A stretch of 63,740 nt of DNA from Bacillota bacterium (GCA_902363515.1 CABJAN010000019.1:1-63740), one strand, 5' to 3'. Shown: positions 1-7,969, numbered from the stretch's first letter. A program made the numbers and translations. Notes: generated by a model from the letters alone, not told the origin.

Positions 1-19
1 ACAAAATATAAACAAGAAA

Positions 20-66
20 AATCAGCAGAACTATAATTGTTGCATTACAGTAGTCTGCTGATTTTT
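20..66. terminator. Rho-independent terminator, possibly bidirectional
   Basis: A perfect 10-bp inverted repeat (AATCAGCAGA at 20-29 and its complement at 54-63) encloses a 24-nt loop. A T-run follows on the plus strand and an A-run precedes it, so it could stop transcription in either direction. It probably ends a gene lying left of the window. Confidence 0.75.
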
Positions 67-252
67 TATAAACTAACGCCATTTTTTAATGTCTGATACC
101 AAAGTCAGGTTTTCTTTTCTTGTCAAAGGCTTTTTCAAAAAAATCTAAAACTTTACATTTTCCACAAAAAATGATACCCTTTGTTAGGAAATCTGCAAAA
201 GGAAATTCTGTATTTTGCACAAATATTTTTTCAAACTTTGAAAGGACTGCTT

Positions 253-750
253 ATGAAAAAATTCATCATCTATTTATTAAAACCCTTTTCCTTTCTTCCT
301 GCCCTTGCTATGATGTATCTGATTTTTTCTTTTTCCGGACAAACCGGAGTGGAATCCGGAAATTTAAGTCATGAAATCAGCTATAAAATTGTGTCTGTGG
401 CCGACAGGATATTCGATAAAAATCTTTCTGAAGGAGATAAAAATGCCTATGCGGATAAAATTGAACTCCCTGTTCGAAAGCTGGCTCACATGACCGAATA
501 TTTTATTCTTGCTATTTGTATATCCTTTCCCCTTTACGTTTATGGCGTCCGGGGATTTGCCCTTTTCCTTCTGGCAGGAATCCTTTGTGTGGGATTTGCC
601 TGTACAGATGAATTTCATCAATCCTTTGTGGCAGGACGGGGTCCATCCAAAAGAGACGTGTTCATTGACAGCATTGGAGCCTTATTTGGAATTATTTTAG
701 TACAGATTTTCTGTCATACCTTTACGCCACAAAAAAAGAAGAGAACATAG
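253..750 (+). CDS. VanZ family membrane protein
   Basis: Small integral membrane protein of the VanZ family; members are linked to glycopeptide tolerance in enterococci but most, like this one, stand alone and have no assigned reaction. The translation has a hydrophobic N-terminal segment, a polar middle ending in the family-typical KLAHMTEY stretch, two further membrane spans, and the motif TDEFHQSFVAGRGPSKRDVFIDS, broken here only by its own length, which is the VanZ signature. The open frame extends upstream, but the ATG at 253 has an AAAGGA ribosome site 6 nt before it and gives the usual length of about 165 residues. The 67-252 stretch upstream holds no other gene that I can support. The gene converges on birA, 2 bp away. 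Confidence 0.85.
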   Translation: MKKFIIYLLKPFSFLPALAMMYLIFSFSGQTGVESGNLSHEISYKIVSVADRIFDKNLSEGDKNAYADKIELPVRKLAHMTEYFILAICISFPLYVYGVRGFALFLLAGILCVGFACTDEFHQSFVAGRGPSKRDVFIDSIGALFGIILVQIFCHTFTPQKKKRT

Positions 751-752
751 CC

Positions 753-1724
753 TTAAAGTTCAAGAGATACATCTGCCCCTGACAGGAGTTCTTCTTGCCC
801 CTGTTCATTGCAAATCCGCAACCTCCCGTCAGGGAGAATCTCTTTTGCTTTTACCACCCGTCTGCGATTTTCCTGAACAATGCAGATAGTTCTCCCCGGC
901 ACCATATTTCTCCTGATATATTCCTGCGGAATGCCTTTTTTCTCTGTTTCCTTTAACAATTCATTCACAATAGCAGCTGCCAGACGGTTTCTGTCAACAG
1001 ATTTCGCTTCTGTCAAAACAGCTCCTGCTTTTTCCTGAATTTCTTCCGGAAAACCTCCCTTTGGAAGCTTTAGATTCAGTCCAATCCCTATGACAGCAAA
1101 TTCAATATCCCCGGTCTCAAAGTCTGTCACTGCTTCCGTAAGAATCCCGCACACCTTCTTCTCTTCCAGGTATAAATCATTCACCCACTTAATACCAAGA
1201 GAAATCTTGCAGCATTCCTCCACTGCCCGGCATACTGCCACCGCTGCCTCTGCTGTAAGCTCCAGACTTTCCTTCACCGTTTTTTGGGGATACAGCAGTA
1301 CGCTGAGATACAGGCCACTATCTTTCGGAGAATAAAACTTTCGTCCCTTTCTCCCTTTTCCTCTGGTCTGTTCATTCGCTGCCACTACGGAACCATGAGG
1401 CACTCCTCCTTCCAGAGCCATCTGTTTCATTGCCAGACTGGTGGATGGAATCTCCCGGAAAACCTGTACGGTCACTTCGGGATGTTCCAAACCGCACCGG
1501 ATTGCTTCCGCAGAAAGGACATCACTTGCCTTATCCAAGACATATCCTTTGTTTGTGACAGCCTGAATTTCATATCCTTCCTGTCTGAGACTTTGAATTG
1601 CCTTCCACACCGCTGTTCTGGAAACCTGCAGTTTTTCTGCCAGCATTTCCCCTGACAGATAGCTTCCTTTTTCCTGTTCTAAAAGCTCCAGAAGCCTGGA
1701 TTTTGTAGACATCTTCTCCCTCAT
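753..1724 (-). CDS. birA: Bifunctional biotin operon repressor / biotin-protein ligase
   Basis: BirA activates biotin as biotinyl-AMP, attaches it to the lysine of carboxyl carrier proteins and, when no acceptor is free, represses biotin genes. The first 60 residues form a winged helix (LLELLEQEKGSYLSGEMLA region), so this is the two-domain repressor type. The ligase core has the biotin/ATP loop around TRGKGRKGRKF and the lysine-containing segment SLGIKWVNDLYL, followed by a small C-terminal SH3-like domain. At 323 residues it has the usual length. Its start ATG overlaps the stop of the upstream hydrolase by 4 nt (ATGA), so it is translationally coupled and is the last gene of the niaR operon. 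Confidence 0.95.
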   Translation of the reverse strand: MREKMSTKSRLLELLEQEKGSYLSGEMLAEKLQVSRTAVWKAIQSLRQEGYEIQAVTNKGYVLDKASDVLSAEAIRCGLEHPEVTVQVFREIPSTSLAMKQMALEGGVPHGSVVAANEQTRGKGRKGRKFYSPKDSGLYLSVLLYPQKTVKESLELTAEAAVAVCRAVEECCKISLGIKWVNDLYLEEKKVCGILTEAVTDFETGDIEFAVIGIGLNLKLPKGGFPEEIQEKAGAVLTEAKSVDRNRLAAAIVNELLKETEKKGIPQEYIRRNMVPGRTICIVQENRRRVVKAKEILPDGRLRICNEQGQEELLSGADVSLEL

Positions 1725-2638
1725 TTCTTTTCCATATATGCCACAATATTGGCATACACCTGTATTTTTTCTTTTTCATTTAAAATTTCATGGCGCATAC
1801 CCGGATAACGCTTCCCTGTTACCTGTTTGTATCCTGCCTGTTTTAAAAACTGCAGTTCTTTTACAAACTGCCTTCCGTTTCCGGCGCAGGGATCTTCCTC
1901 TCCTGCCAGAAACAACACGGGTAACCCTGGGTTTTGAAGCTTCCAGCCTTTTTTCTCATAAGCATGTTTCATGAGAAGGAATAAACCCTCAAACCCGTCT
2001 GTTGTAAATGGAAATCCACACAATCCGGAAGCATCATAAGCCTCTACCACAGATTTGTCTGCCGCAATCCAGGAGGTTTTATGCTTTTCTTCTGGAAATT
2101 TTGCTGCAAAACCGCCAAATGCCAGTGTATCAATTTCCCTGCTCTTATAAGTACCGCCTTTTATCCTCTTTTGTAACCTGACAAAGGCCAGCCCCAGACC
2201 TACCGCCGGATTTTTACAGGGAGGCCCTGTAAGTACCAGCTTATCCAGCTCATAATCATAGGTTTTTAAATATACTCTTGCAGCCAGAGAACCCATACTA
2301 TGTCCAAGCATATAAAATTCTTTTTGCGGAAATTTTTTCTTTGCCCATTTTGTTACCTGGTGTAAATCTTCGACAACAGCCAGATCCTTCCCCTCATAAA
2401 AATATCCCAGGTCTTCCGGTTTTCTCACACTTTCCCCGTGTCCCCTGTGATCATGAATCGCCGCAGCATATCCATGCTCTGCCAGATATTCCATAAAAGG
2501 CAGATACCGTTCCTTATGTTCTGCCATTCCATGGGAAATCTGCACTACGCCTTTACACACTCCCTCAGGTTCCACAGAAAGGACAGATAAGCCCAGACCA
2601 TCATACTCTGAGCATAGCACCGTCTTATCCGTTCTCAT
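1721..2638 (-). CDS. Alpha/beta hydrolase, lysophospholipase-like
   Basis: Serine hydrolase of the alpha/beta fold, monoglyceride lipase/lysophospholipase group. The N-terminal part carries QISHGMAEHKERY with the oxyanion HG, the nucleophile elbow is GHSMG near residue 113, the acid is probably the Asp of LAGEEDPCAGN, and the catalytic His is in GMRHEILNE near the C-terminus. No signal peptide is visible, so it acts in the cytosol or at the inner membrane face. An AGGAG site precedes the ATG at 2638. It sits between the 2Fe-2S protein and birA; the natural substrate cannot be told from sequence. Confidence 0.85.
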   Translation of the reverse strand: MRTDKTVLCSEYDGLGLSVLSVEPEGVCKGVVQISHGMAEHKERYLPFMEYLAEHGYAAAIHDHRGHGESVRKPEDLGYFYEGKDLAVVEDLHQVTKWAKKKFPQKEFYMLGHSMGSLAARVYLKTYDYELDKLVLTGPPCKNPAVGLGLAFVRLQKRIKGGTYKSREIDTLAFGGFAAKFPEEKHKTSWIAADKSVVEAYDASGLCGFPFTTDGFEGLFLLMKHAYEKKGWKLQNPGLPVLFLAGEEDPCAGNGRQFVKELQFLKQAGYKQVTGKRYPGMRHEILNEKEKIQVYANIVAYMEKK

Positions 2639-2655
2639 AAAGCCTGTCTCCTTTC

Positions 2656-3123
2656 CTACAGTTTTCTTACAATTTCCAGAGCTTTTTCTACTGTAAGTCC
2701 TGAATACAGTTTCCCATCCACCAGCATATTAGGAGATGTTTTACACTGCTTCAGACAATTTCTGGTAACAACATGAACCTTTTTGTTCGCTGACATTCCA
2801 TCTTTTCCAATCTTCAATTCCCTTTTTACCGCTTCTATGATTTCAGGTCCACCCTTACATCCACATCTGGCTCCGGAACAAAGCACCATTTCGTGGGCAT
2901 AGTCTGCTCCTTTCAGACTTGGATAACGCTGGATAATGCAGGACAGCACCGTTGTTTTGATACCGATTTTTTCTGCTGCCATTTCCTGGACTTCTCTTGG
3001 AATATAGCCCTCCACTTCCTGAATTTCCCTTAACATTGCCACCAGGTTTTCCTGTTCTTTGGGATTTCTTTCACCTGCGTAGTACTCAATAATTTCTTCC
3101 ACTTTTTCTATGTCTTTAATCAT
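2656..3123 (-). CDS. NuoE/HydC-like thioredoxin-fold 2Fe-2S protein
   Basis: Stand-alone relative of the 24-kDa subunit of complex I (NuoE) and of the small subunit of bifurcating hydrogenases. The four cysteine ligands are visible as C-x4-C (CSGARC) and C-x3-C (CLKQC), the spacing of the thioredoxin-like 2Fe-2S domain. The N-terminal helical region (IEEIIEYY to VQEMAAEKIGI) is also typical. A longer frame runs back to 3177 but overlaps niaR; the ATG at 3123 has GGGAGG 5 nt before it and gives 155 residues. No flavin (NuoF) partner is encoded nearby, so its electron partner is unknown. Confidence 0.85.
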   Translation of the reverse strand: MIKDIEKVEEIIEYYAGERNPKEQENLVAMLREIQEVEGYIPREVQEMAAEKIGIKTTVLSCIIQRYPSLKGADYAHEMVLCSGARCGCKGGPEIIEAVKRELKIGKDGMSANKKVHVVTRNCLKQCKTSPNMLVDGKLYSGLTVEKALEIVRKL

Positions 3124-3136
3124 AAAACCTCCCTGT

Positions 3137-3643
3137 CTACTTTTCAAAAATTCCCATTTTTTTGAAAGCCTCTTCAATCATATCCAATATTTCTTCATTT
3201 TCCGCACAAATCTTATGACAATGATGTCCTGATGTGAGATTGGTCAGGGGTTTTGACTTGCCACTTTGAATATCTTCCAAAAACTGCTGTACCTGTCTTC
3301 TGGAACGAATATTCAAAGGCGCTCTCAGCTCTCCGTACACCTGATGCTGCACTGCCACATCCAGCACCGCGCCCCCAAGATCCACCACTGCATTCATCTC
3401 CTCTTCTATCTGATCCCCATTATGACACACCCAGAAAATCCTCTCTACACTTTTGGGATGATTCATCAGATATCCTCTGTTGGTAGAAAGAATTTCCCAG
3501 TTTTTTGCTCTTAACAGGGCAATATCCTGCACAATCACCTGACGACTCACCTGAAACCGCTTTGCCAAAGCAGCCCCCGAAACAGGCGTTTTGCTATTTG
3601 CAATATATTCTAAAATCTCTTTTCTTCGCATCTCTCCAAGCAT
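3137..3643 (-). CDS. niaR: NiaR-type nicotinate-responsive transcriptional repressor
   Basis: Represses NAD biosynthesis or niacin uptake genes in Firmicutes in response to nicotinic acid. Residues 1-60 form an HTH_11 winged helix (ILEYIANSKTPVSGAALAK and a VSRQVIVQDIALLR recognition helix). The remainder is a 3H domain with the conserved histidines seen in VAVQHQVYGE and the cluster SGHHCHKI. The length of 168 residues is normal. The ATG at 3643 has a GGAGGG site. It heads a four-gene operon; no niacin transporter or nad gene is in this window, so its targets lie elsewhere or it regulates itself. Confidence 0.9.
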   Translation of the reverse strand: MLGEMRRKEILEYIANSKTPVSGAALAKRFQVSRQVIVQDIALLRAKNWEILSTNRGYLMNHPKSVERIFWVCHNGDQIEEEMNAVVDLGGAVLDVAVQHQVYGELRAPLNIRSRRQVQQFLEDIQSGKSKPLTNLTSGHHCHKICAENEEILDMIEEAFKKMGIFEK

Positions 3644-3675
3644 TTTATCCCTCCTTTCTCACAACGTTATGGAAA

Positions 3676-3722
3676 AAAAGCCGCCACACTAAGCCTGATT
3701 TGCTTAATGCCGCAGCCCCTTT
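3676..3722 (-). terminator. Terminator after the ferredoxin gene
   Basis: On the minus strand an imperfect hairpin with arms GCTGCGGCATTAAGC and GCTTAGTGTGGCGGC is followed by seven T. It lies just past the ferredoxin stop and before niaR. Only about 35 nt separate it from the niaR start, so the niaR promoter must overlap it or niaR depends on read-through. Confidence 0.7.
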
Positions 3723-3744
3723 TTCTAACATTTCTTAATTATGC

Positions 3745-4131
3745 TTATGCCTCTACAACTTCCAGAACATCTGCAGGACAGGCTTTTGCACAAATACCAC
3801 ATGCAATACATTTTGTGGAAACAGGTGAATCTTCTGCCTTTACCATAACACCGAACGGACAGGCTTCCACACATTTACCACATCCTGTACATTTTTTCTT
3901 ATTAATCATGTAAACACCCTTTGCATTCTGTGTAATAGCGCCTTCCGGACAGGCCTGGGCACATTTACCACACTGAACACAAACCATAGGTTTTGCGTCA
4001 CCCTTTTTTTCAACAATCTGAATACAGGATTTGTCCGGATCAAATTCTTTATAAAAACTTGTAGAACAAGCTCTTACGCACTCCAGACATGCCATACATT
4101 TTGCACCTTTAACCACTTTTAATTTTTTCAT
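3745..4131 (-). CDS. Four-cluster 4Fe-4S ferredoxin, CooF/HycB-like
   Basis: Electron-transfer protein of 128 residues with four complete C-x2-C-x2-C-x3-C motifs: CMACLECVRAC, CVQCGKCAQAC, CTGCGKCVEAC and CIACGICAKAC, enough for four 4Fe-4S clusters. This layout is that of the iron-sulfur subunits of CO dehydrogenase, formate hydrogenlyase and similar enzymes, but no such enzyme is adjacent. The frame runs further upstream, but the ATG at 4131 has a GGAGG site and starts at the family-typical MKKLKVV. It is probably transcribed alone and ends at the terminator at 3676-3722. Confidence 0.88.
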   Translation of the reverse strand: MKKLKVVKGAKCMACLECVRACSTSFYKEFDPDKSCIQIVEKKGDAKPMVCVQCGKCAQACPEGAITQNAKGVYMINKKKCTGCGKCVEACPFGVMVKAEDSPVSTKCIACGICAKACPADVLEVVEA

Positions 4132-4270
4132 TACATATCCTCCGCTTTTGTTCATAATCATTTTATGCTTACAGCCCATAAGCATCCTGCTATCACTTGG
4201 TAATTTTACCATCTTATGCGGAAATTCTCAAGGAATATTTTCCTTCCTGACGGGAATATCCAAAGACTTT

Positions 4271-4609
4271 TTATAATTTCAGGAATTGTTCTACATTTAC
4301 AATAAACACAGTAGCTCCTCCTACATCAATGGTAACCGGAGGCGCGGCATAGCCAAGAACAGGACCCTTGTTTCCTGCGGAATAGGTAGGATTAATCATA
4401 ACTTCTTTTCTTCTGGCACATTCTTCTTTTATAATCTGAAGAACCATATCAACCTTCTCATCTTCCGTACCGATCATCAGGGTCGCATTTCCCTTTCGGA
4501 GAAATCCACCTGTACTGGAAAGCTTTGTAACACTGATTTTTTCTTTGGTCAGTCTCTCAATGACGAATCCCTCATCTTCTTTTCTTACAATGGCAAAAAT
4601 CATTTTCAT
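4271..4609 (-). CDS. darA: Cyclic-di-AMP receptor, DarA/PstA family
   Basis: PII-like signalling protein (formerly DUF970) that binds c-di-AMP as a trimer. Recognisable stretches are MIFAIVRKEDEG at the N-terminus, TKLSSTGGFLRKGNATLMIG in the ligand-binding region and the C-terminal TIDVGGATVFIVNVEQF strand. At 112 residues the length is normal. The ATG at 4609 follows GGAGG with good spacing. It lies between tRNA-Gly and the ferredoxin and appears monocistronic. Downstream partners of this family are largely unknown. Confidence 0.92.
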   Translation of the reverse strand: MKMIFAIVRKEDEGFVIERLTKEKISVTKLSSTGGFLRKGNATLMIGTEDEKVDMVLQIIKEECARRKEVMINPTYSAGNKGPVLGYAAPPVTIDVGGATVFIVNVEQFLKL

Positions 4610-4699
4610 AATCTTATTTCCTCCTTTTCTTGCAGGAATTGTTTTGAGTCATTATACCACACATATGAAATTTTTCCAACATTTAAAACAAAACCACGC

Positions 4700-4740
4700 A
4701 AAAAGCCGGTGCAATCTCTTTCTCAAATTGCACCGGTTTC
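4700..4740 (-). terminator. Terminator of tRNA-Gly
   Basis: A perfect 10-bp stem, CCGGTGCAAT at 4706-4715 and ATTGCACCGG at 4727-4736. On the minus strand it is followed by CTTTTT. It lies about 20 nt past the tRNA 3' end. Confidence 0.85.
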
Positions 4741-4757
4741 TTTCTGAAAATAAAAAA

Positions 4758-4830
4758 AGCGCGAGACGGGACTCGAACCCGCGGCCTCGACCTTGGCAAG
4801 GTCGCGCTCCACCAACTGAGCCACTCGCGC
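4758..4830 (-). tRNA. tRNA-Gly (GCC)
   Basis: The minus strand folds into a full cloverleaf with acceptor arms GCGCGAG and CTCGCGC, anticodon stem CGACC/GGTCG with loop TTGCCAA (anticodon GCC), and T arm GGTTCGAGTCC. The discriminator is T and no CCA is encoded. Confidence 0.97.
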
Positions 4831-4858
4831 ATATTGTGTTCTCTCAAACACAAGTGAT

Positions 4859-4887
4859 ACTATACTATAAACTTGCTTACTTGTCAA
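4859..4887 (-). promoter_or_regulatory. Sigma-A promoter of tRNA-Gly
   Basis: Minus strand TTGACA (4882-4887), a 17-nt spacer and TATAGT (4859-4864) lie about 30 nt before the tRNA 5' end. Confidence 0.85.
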
Positions 4888-4920
4888 CACTATTTTTTCA
4901 TTTTTCAACAATTTTTTCAG

Positions 4921-4957
4921 CAAAAAGGGAATTCGCATATGCTCCCTTCCCTTTTTG
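4921..4957 (-). terminator. Terminator of the nitroreductase gene
   Basis: AAAAAGGGAA at 4922-4931 and TTCCCTTTTT at 4947-4956 form a stem beginning right after the nitroreductase stop codon, with a T-run on either strand. Confidence 0.8.
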
Positions 4958-5722
4958 TCAGGTTCTTAAAATCGCACTTAACACATATTGGTTGTTCGGG
5001 AAGTTCTTATGGGTAATATCCTCCAGGCGGATTAAATCCACATCCAGCCATAACTCCTCTGCCACCACCATAAGGTGGGAAAACATAATCCCAAAATTCA
5101 TCTCCTCATAGCGTCCCAGATGATTCATATTGTGTTTCTTTGCAAAGACATGAATACGATTATCATAAACCACAAATCTCCAGGGCTGGCTGTTAAAACT
5201 GGATGGTGCCAGGCGCGCTGCCTCAAGAAGCTGTTTCATCCATTGTCTTGGCACTTCTTTATAGACGCACAAATCCTTCAATTCCATACGACTGGCCTCC
5301 ACTGCTTTTCTGGTATAGGAACCTTTTGCTTTTCCAAATGCCATGGTAATAACAAACTTCAGGTTTCCCTTATGAGGATTTCCAAATCGCGGCTTGACAT
5401 TGCCTAAAAAGCAGGTTCCAAGACCTCTGGTACACAAAAACAGCCCAAGCTGTTCCATAATGTATCCTGCATTCATCTGGGCCAGATCCTTCTCTTCAGA
5501 ATAAAACACCAGATAATATGGCGCCTTTACTCCAAAAAGATGCATGATTTTATTTTTTCCATCTGTATTATCAATAATCGAAATATCTGTACGGATTCCC
5601 GGATTCAGACCTTCAATCTGAGAATAAAAATCCCGAATTTCCTGAAGGAGTTCACTGCTTACCGTCTCCATCTCATAACTACGCACAGATTTTCTTAAAA
5701 AAATCGCTTCATATAAATTCAT
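4958..5722 (-). CDS. Nitroreductase family protein (TM1586 type)
   Basis: FMN-dependent oxidoreductase-like protein of 254 residues. The N-terminal MNLYEAIFLRKSVRSYE and the LAPSSFNSQPWRFVV stretch, which contacts FMN in nitroreductases, are present; the order of the two halves and the AGYIMEQLGLFLCTRGLGTCFLG segment match the TM1586 subgroup. The substrate is unknown. The ATG at 5722 has AAAGGTGA before it. Upstream lies an unusual structured region rather than a plain promoter. Confidence 0.85.
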   Translation of the reverse strand: MNLYEAIFLRKSVRSYEMETVSSELLQEIRDFYSQIEGLNPGIRTDISIIDNTDGKNKIMHLFGVKAPYYLVFYSEEKDLAQMNAGYIMEQLGLFLCTRGLGTCFLGNVKPRFGNPHKGNLKFVITMAFGKAKGSYTRKAVEASRMELKDLCVYKEVPRQWMKQLLEAARLAPSSFNSQPWRFVVYDNRIHVFAKKHNMNHLGRYEEMNFGIMFSHLMVVAEELWLDVDLIRLEDITHKNFPNNQYVLSAILRT

Positions 5723-5950
5723 ATTTTCACCTTTTATTCTCTTTATAATAACTTGTTAAGAGCCTGGCATGTCTGCGGATTGTTCCGCACTTCATGCTCT
5801 CACAATCCTGCCCCAAAATTCGAATATCGTGGTGCGTACACCCCACTTTCATTCTCATTTTGGGAGCGGATCATAAAGGCATAAAACCCCTTATATGCAA
5901 GCACAATGTGGTTTATGGCCTTTTGACCCTGACATTTTAACATCATTGTA
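5723..5950 (-). other. Structured intergenic region upstream of the nitroreductase
   Basis: The 5723-6075 gap holds several inverted repeats. TGCGGA/TCCGCA forms a tight hairpin near 5774-5789 flanked by GCATG/CATGC. CCCAAAAT near 5813 pairs with ATTTTGGG near 5857 around GTGGTG/CACC. A third pair near 5876-5931 (AAAGGC-ATAAAACC against GGTTTAT-GGCCTTT) is imperfect. GGATTGT/ACAATCC would compete with the first hairpin. On the minus strand a 43-codon frame (ATG at 5858, TGA at 5727-5729) stops 4 nt before the nitroreductase ATG, its stop overlapping the ribosome site; it has no clear site of its own. It may be a leader, a dispersed repeat or a decayed gene. Confidence 0.45.
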
Positions 5951-5994
5951 ACATAGAATTTTTGAATTGCAATGTTTATTTTCTAAAATTTCTA

Positions 5995-6060
5995 TTGACA
6001 AATTTCTCCTATTGTTGTATGTTTGTATTAATCAAGTAGTACAATAATACATTCATACAA
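5995..6060 (+). promoter_or_regulatory. Promoter and probable operator of the GntR/ABC operon
   Basis: TTGACA at 5995-6000, a 17-nt spacer and TATGTT at 6018-6023 form a sigma-A promoter. An inverted repeat, TTGTATG at 6015-6021 and CATACAA at 6054-6060, with inner TGTATTA/TAATACA extending it, overlaps the -10 and start region. Its place suggests autoregulation by the GntR protein encoded next. Confidence 0.75.
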
Positions 6061-6075
6061 CAGGAGGTGCATGAC

Positions 6076-6450
6076 ATGTCATGGAATTTAAGCTCTGAGC
6101 GTCCTATTTATGCTCAGATTATGGAGCGCATTACGCTTGACATTGTTTCCGGAATCTATCTGCCAGGCGCAAGACTCCCTTCTGTACGAGATCTGGCGCA
6201 AGATGCCGGGGTAAATCCCAACACAATGCAGAAGGCTCTTTCCGAATTGGAGCGCACAGGACTTGTAATCAGCCAGCGGACCAGCGGACGTTTTATCACG
6301 GAGGATTTAACTATGGTAGAAAAAACGAAACAGAATCTGGCATCTATGCAGATTCGGGAATTTTTAGAAAAGATGGAACACATTGGTTTTACAAAAGAAG
6401 CTATTATCCAGCTTATTGAGCAAATCGAAACAGAGGAGGAAGCATCATGA
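6076..6450 (+). CDS. GntR family transcriptional regulator, YtrA subfamily
   Basis: Short (124 residues) GntR regulator with a winged helix in residues 5-75 (RPIYAQIMERITLDIVSGIY, then LPSVRDLAQDAGVNPNTMQKAL) and only a small C-terminal helical tail, the YtrA type that controls adjacent ABC transporters. A GTG at 6067 is in frame, but the ATG at 6076 has AGGAGG 8 nt before it and is preferred. Its stop overlaps the ATPase start by 4 nt (ATGA), and an operator-like inverted repeat lies on its promoter. In known cases (YtrA of Bacillus) cell-wall antibiotics relieve repression; here that is inference. Confidence 0.92.
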   Translation: MSWNLSSERPIYAQIMERITLDIVSGIYLPGARLPSVRDLAQDAGVNPNTMQKALSELERTGLVISQRTSGRFITEDLTMVEKTKQNLASMQIREFLEKMEHIGFTKEAIIQLIEQIETEEEAS

Positions 6451-7145
6451 CACCTATTTTAGAATGCCGCAATCTTACCAAACGCTATGGCAACAAGGTT
6501 GCTCTGGATCATATTCAGTTTTCCCTGGAGCGTGGAAAAATCATTGGTTTTCTGGGACCAAACGGCAGTGGCAAAACAACACTGATTAAACTTCTCAACG
6601 GGCTTCTGGTTCCAACAGAAGGACATATTCTTGTAAATGGCCTGCAGCCTGGTGTTGAAACAAAAAAAATCGTTTCTTATCTCCCGGAGCGGACCTATTT
6701 AAACTCCTGGATGAAAGTAAATGATATGATTGAGTATTTTTCAGACTTCTACGAAGATTTTGACCGAAGTCGCGCCTTTGACATGTTGAAACGTCTGAAT
6801 ATCAATCCCTCTGACCGTCTCCGTACCATGTCCAAGGGAACCAAAGAAAAGGTACAGCTCATCCTGGTTATGAGCCGCAAAGCCAGTCTCTATTGTCTGG
6901 ATGAGCCCATTGCCGGCGTTGACCCTGCTGCCAGAGATTATATTCTCTCAACAATTTTAAACAATTATGATGAAAATGCTACGATTATTATTTCCACACA
7001 TCTGATTTCTGATGTAGAAAATATACTGGATGATGTTGTTTTCATTCAAAACGGTCATATCCGCATGGTTGACAGCGTGGAAAACATCCGGTTCAATCAG
7101 GGAAAATCTGTGGACACATTATTCAGGGAGGTATTCAAATGTTAA
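6447..7145 (+). CDS. ABC transporter ATP-binding protein (YtrB-like)
   Basis: ATPase of an ABC-2 type transporter, 232 residues. Walker A is GPNGSGKTT near residue 38, the signature region is the degenerate MSKGTKEKVQL rather than LSGGQ, Walker B is SLYCLDEP followed by the D-loop GVDPAAR, and the switch His is in IISTHLISD. Degenerate signatures are common in this YtrB/EcsA-like group. It overlaps the regulator by 4 nt and the permease start by 7 nt, so the three are translated as a unit. Confidence 0.93.
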   Translation: MTPILECRNLTKRYGNKVALDHIQFSLERGKIIGFLGPNGSGKTTLIKLLNGLLVPTEGHILVNGLQPGVETKKIVSYLPERTYLNSWMKVNDMIEYFSDFYEDFDRSRAFDMLKRLNINPSDRLRTMSKGTKEKVQLILVMSRKASLYCLDEPIAGVDPAARDYILSTILNNYDENATIIISTHLISDVENILDDVVFIQNGHIRMVDSVENIRFNQGKSVDTLFREVFKC

Positions 7146-7966
7146 AAAAATTGCTGAAATATGACTGGAAATCCGTTTCCTTGCTGCTGCTGATTCTCCA
7201 CGGAATCCTGTTAGTTTATACCTTAATCGGACGCCTGGGTATTGCTTTTGGTCTTTCCGGAGCCGGCGACACTATGGTTTCTTCTGTTACAACCATGTAC
7301 GGTATTGCAGCAGGACTTTATATTTTTGTATATGTACTCTTTATTTTTGCCATTGTAGTAGCTACCTATGTATATTTGGCAATCCGGTTTCAAAAAAATC
7401 TCTTTTCAGATGAAGGTTATCTGACCCACACCCTTCCAGTTTCACCAACCAAGCTTATCTGGTCTAAAATGCTGGTTGCCTGGGCCTGGATTGCCATTGA
7501 TTTGGTATGTGTTATAGTATCAGTGTTCCTTTTAGTTCTTTTTAAAGAAACTTCCGGATCTATTGGCGACTTGTTTCATGAATTTATAGCTATTTTTACC
7601 GGAGGCTATGGAACACAAAATCAGATTTTTATGATAATACTGCTTCTGTCCATGATTGCACAGCTTTTTGGATTTTATACCACCCTTGCGCTGTTTTCCA
7701 TGTGCCTTGGAAGTTTATTTAAAACTCATAAAATCCTGGGTGCCATTGTTACATTCTTTGGCATCAATACTATATTTTCCCTGATTTCCACCATTTTAAT
7801 GTTCGTAGTACCTGCATGGTCTCCTGTTACTTATGAGACAAATGGCCTGACTGGTTCTCAACAAAACGGGCTCTTCCTGTGTTATCTGGCTCTGTACCTT
7901 GTATGCTCTGTGATTTTCTTCCTGGGAAGCCGGTACATTTTGTCAAAGAAACTGAATCTGGAATAA
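7139..7966 (+). CDS. ABC-2 type permease of the GntR-regulated transporter
   Basis: Membrane protein of 275 residues with about six hydrophobic segments; the N-terminal MLKKLLKYDWKSV is typical of Lachnospiraceae ABC-2 permeases next to YtrA regulators. A GGGAGG site lies inside the end of the ATPase gene. Together with the preceding ATPase it should form an exporter or lipid/antibiotic-sensing pump; the substrate cannot be read from sequence. Confidence 0.85.
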   Translation: MLKKLLKYDWKSVSLLLLILHGILLVYTLIGRLGIAFGLSGAGDTMVSSVTTMYGIAAGLYIFVYVLFIFAIVVATYVYLAIRFQKNLFSDEGYLTHTLPVSPTKLIWSKMLVAWAWIAIDLVCVIVSVFLLVLFKETSGSIGDLFHEFIAIFTGGYGTQNQIFMIILLLSMIAQLFGFYTTLALFSMCLGSLFKTHKILGAIVTFFGINTIFSLISTILMFVVPAWSPVTYETNGLTGSQQNGLFLCYLALYLVCSVIFFLGSRYILSKKLNLE

Positions 7967-7969
7967 AGG

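Noticed and set aside
4545..5111. Open frame of 188 codons across tRNA-Gly on the plus strand
   Set aside because: It is antisense to a clear tRNA and to the nitroreductase gene, with no ribosome site or recognisable family.
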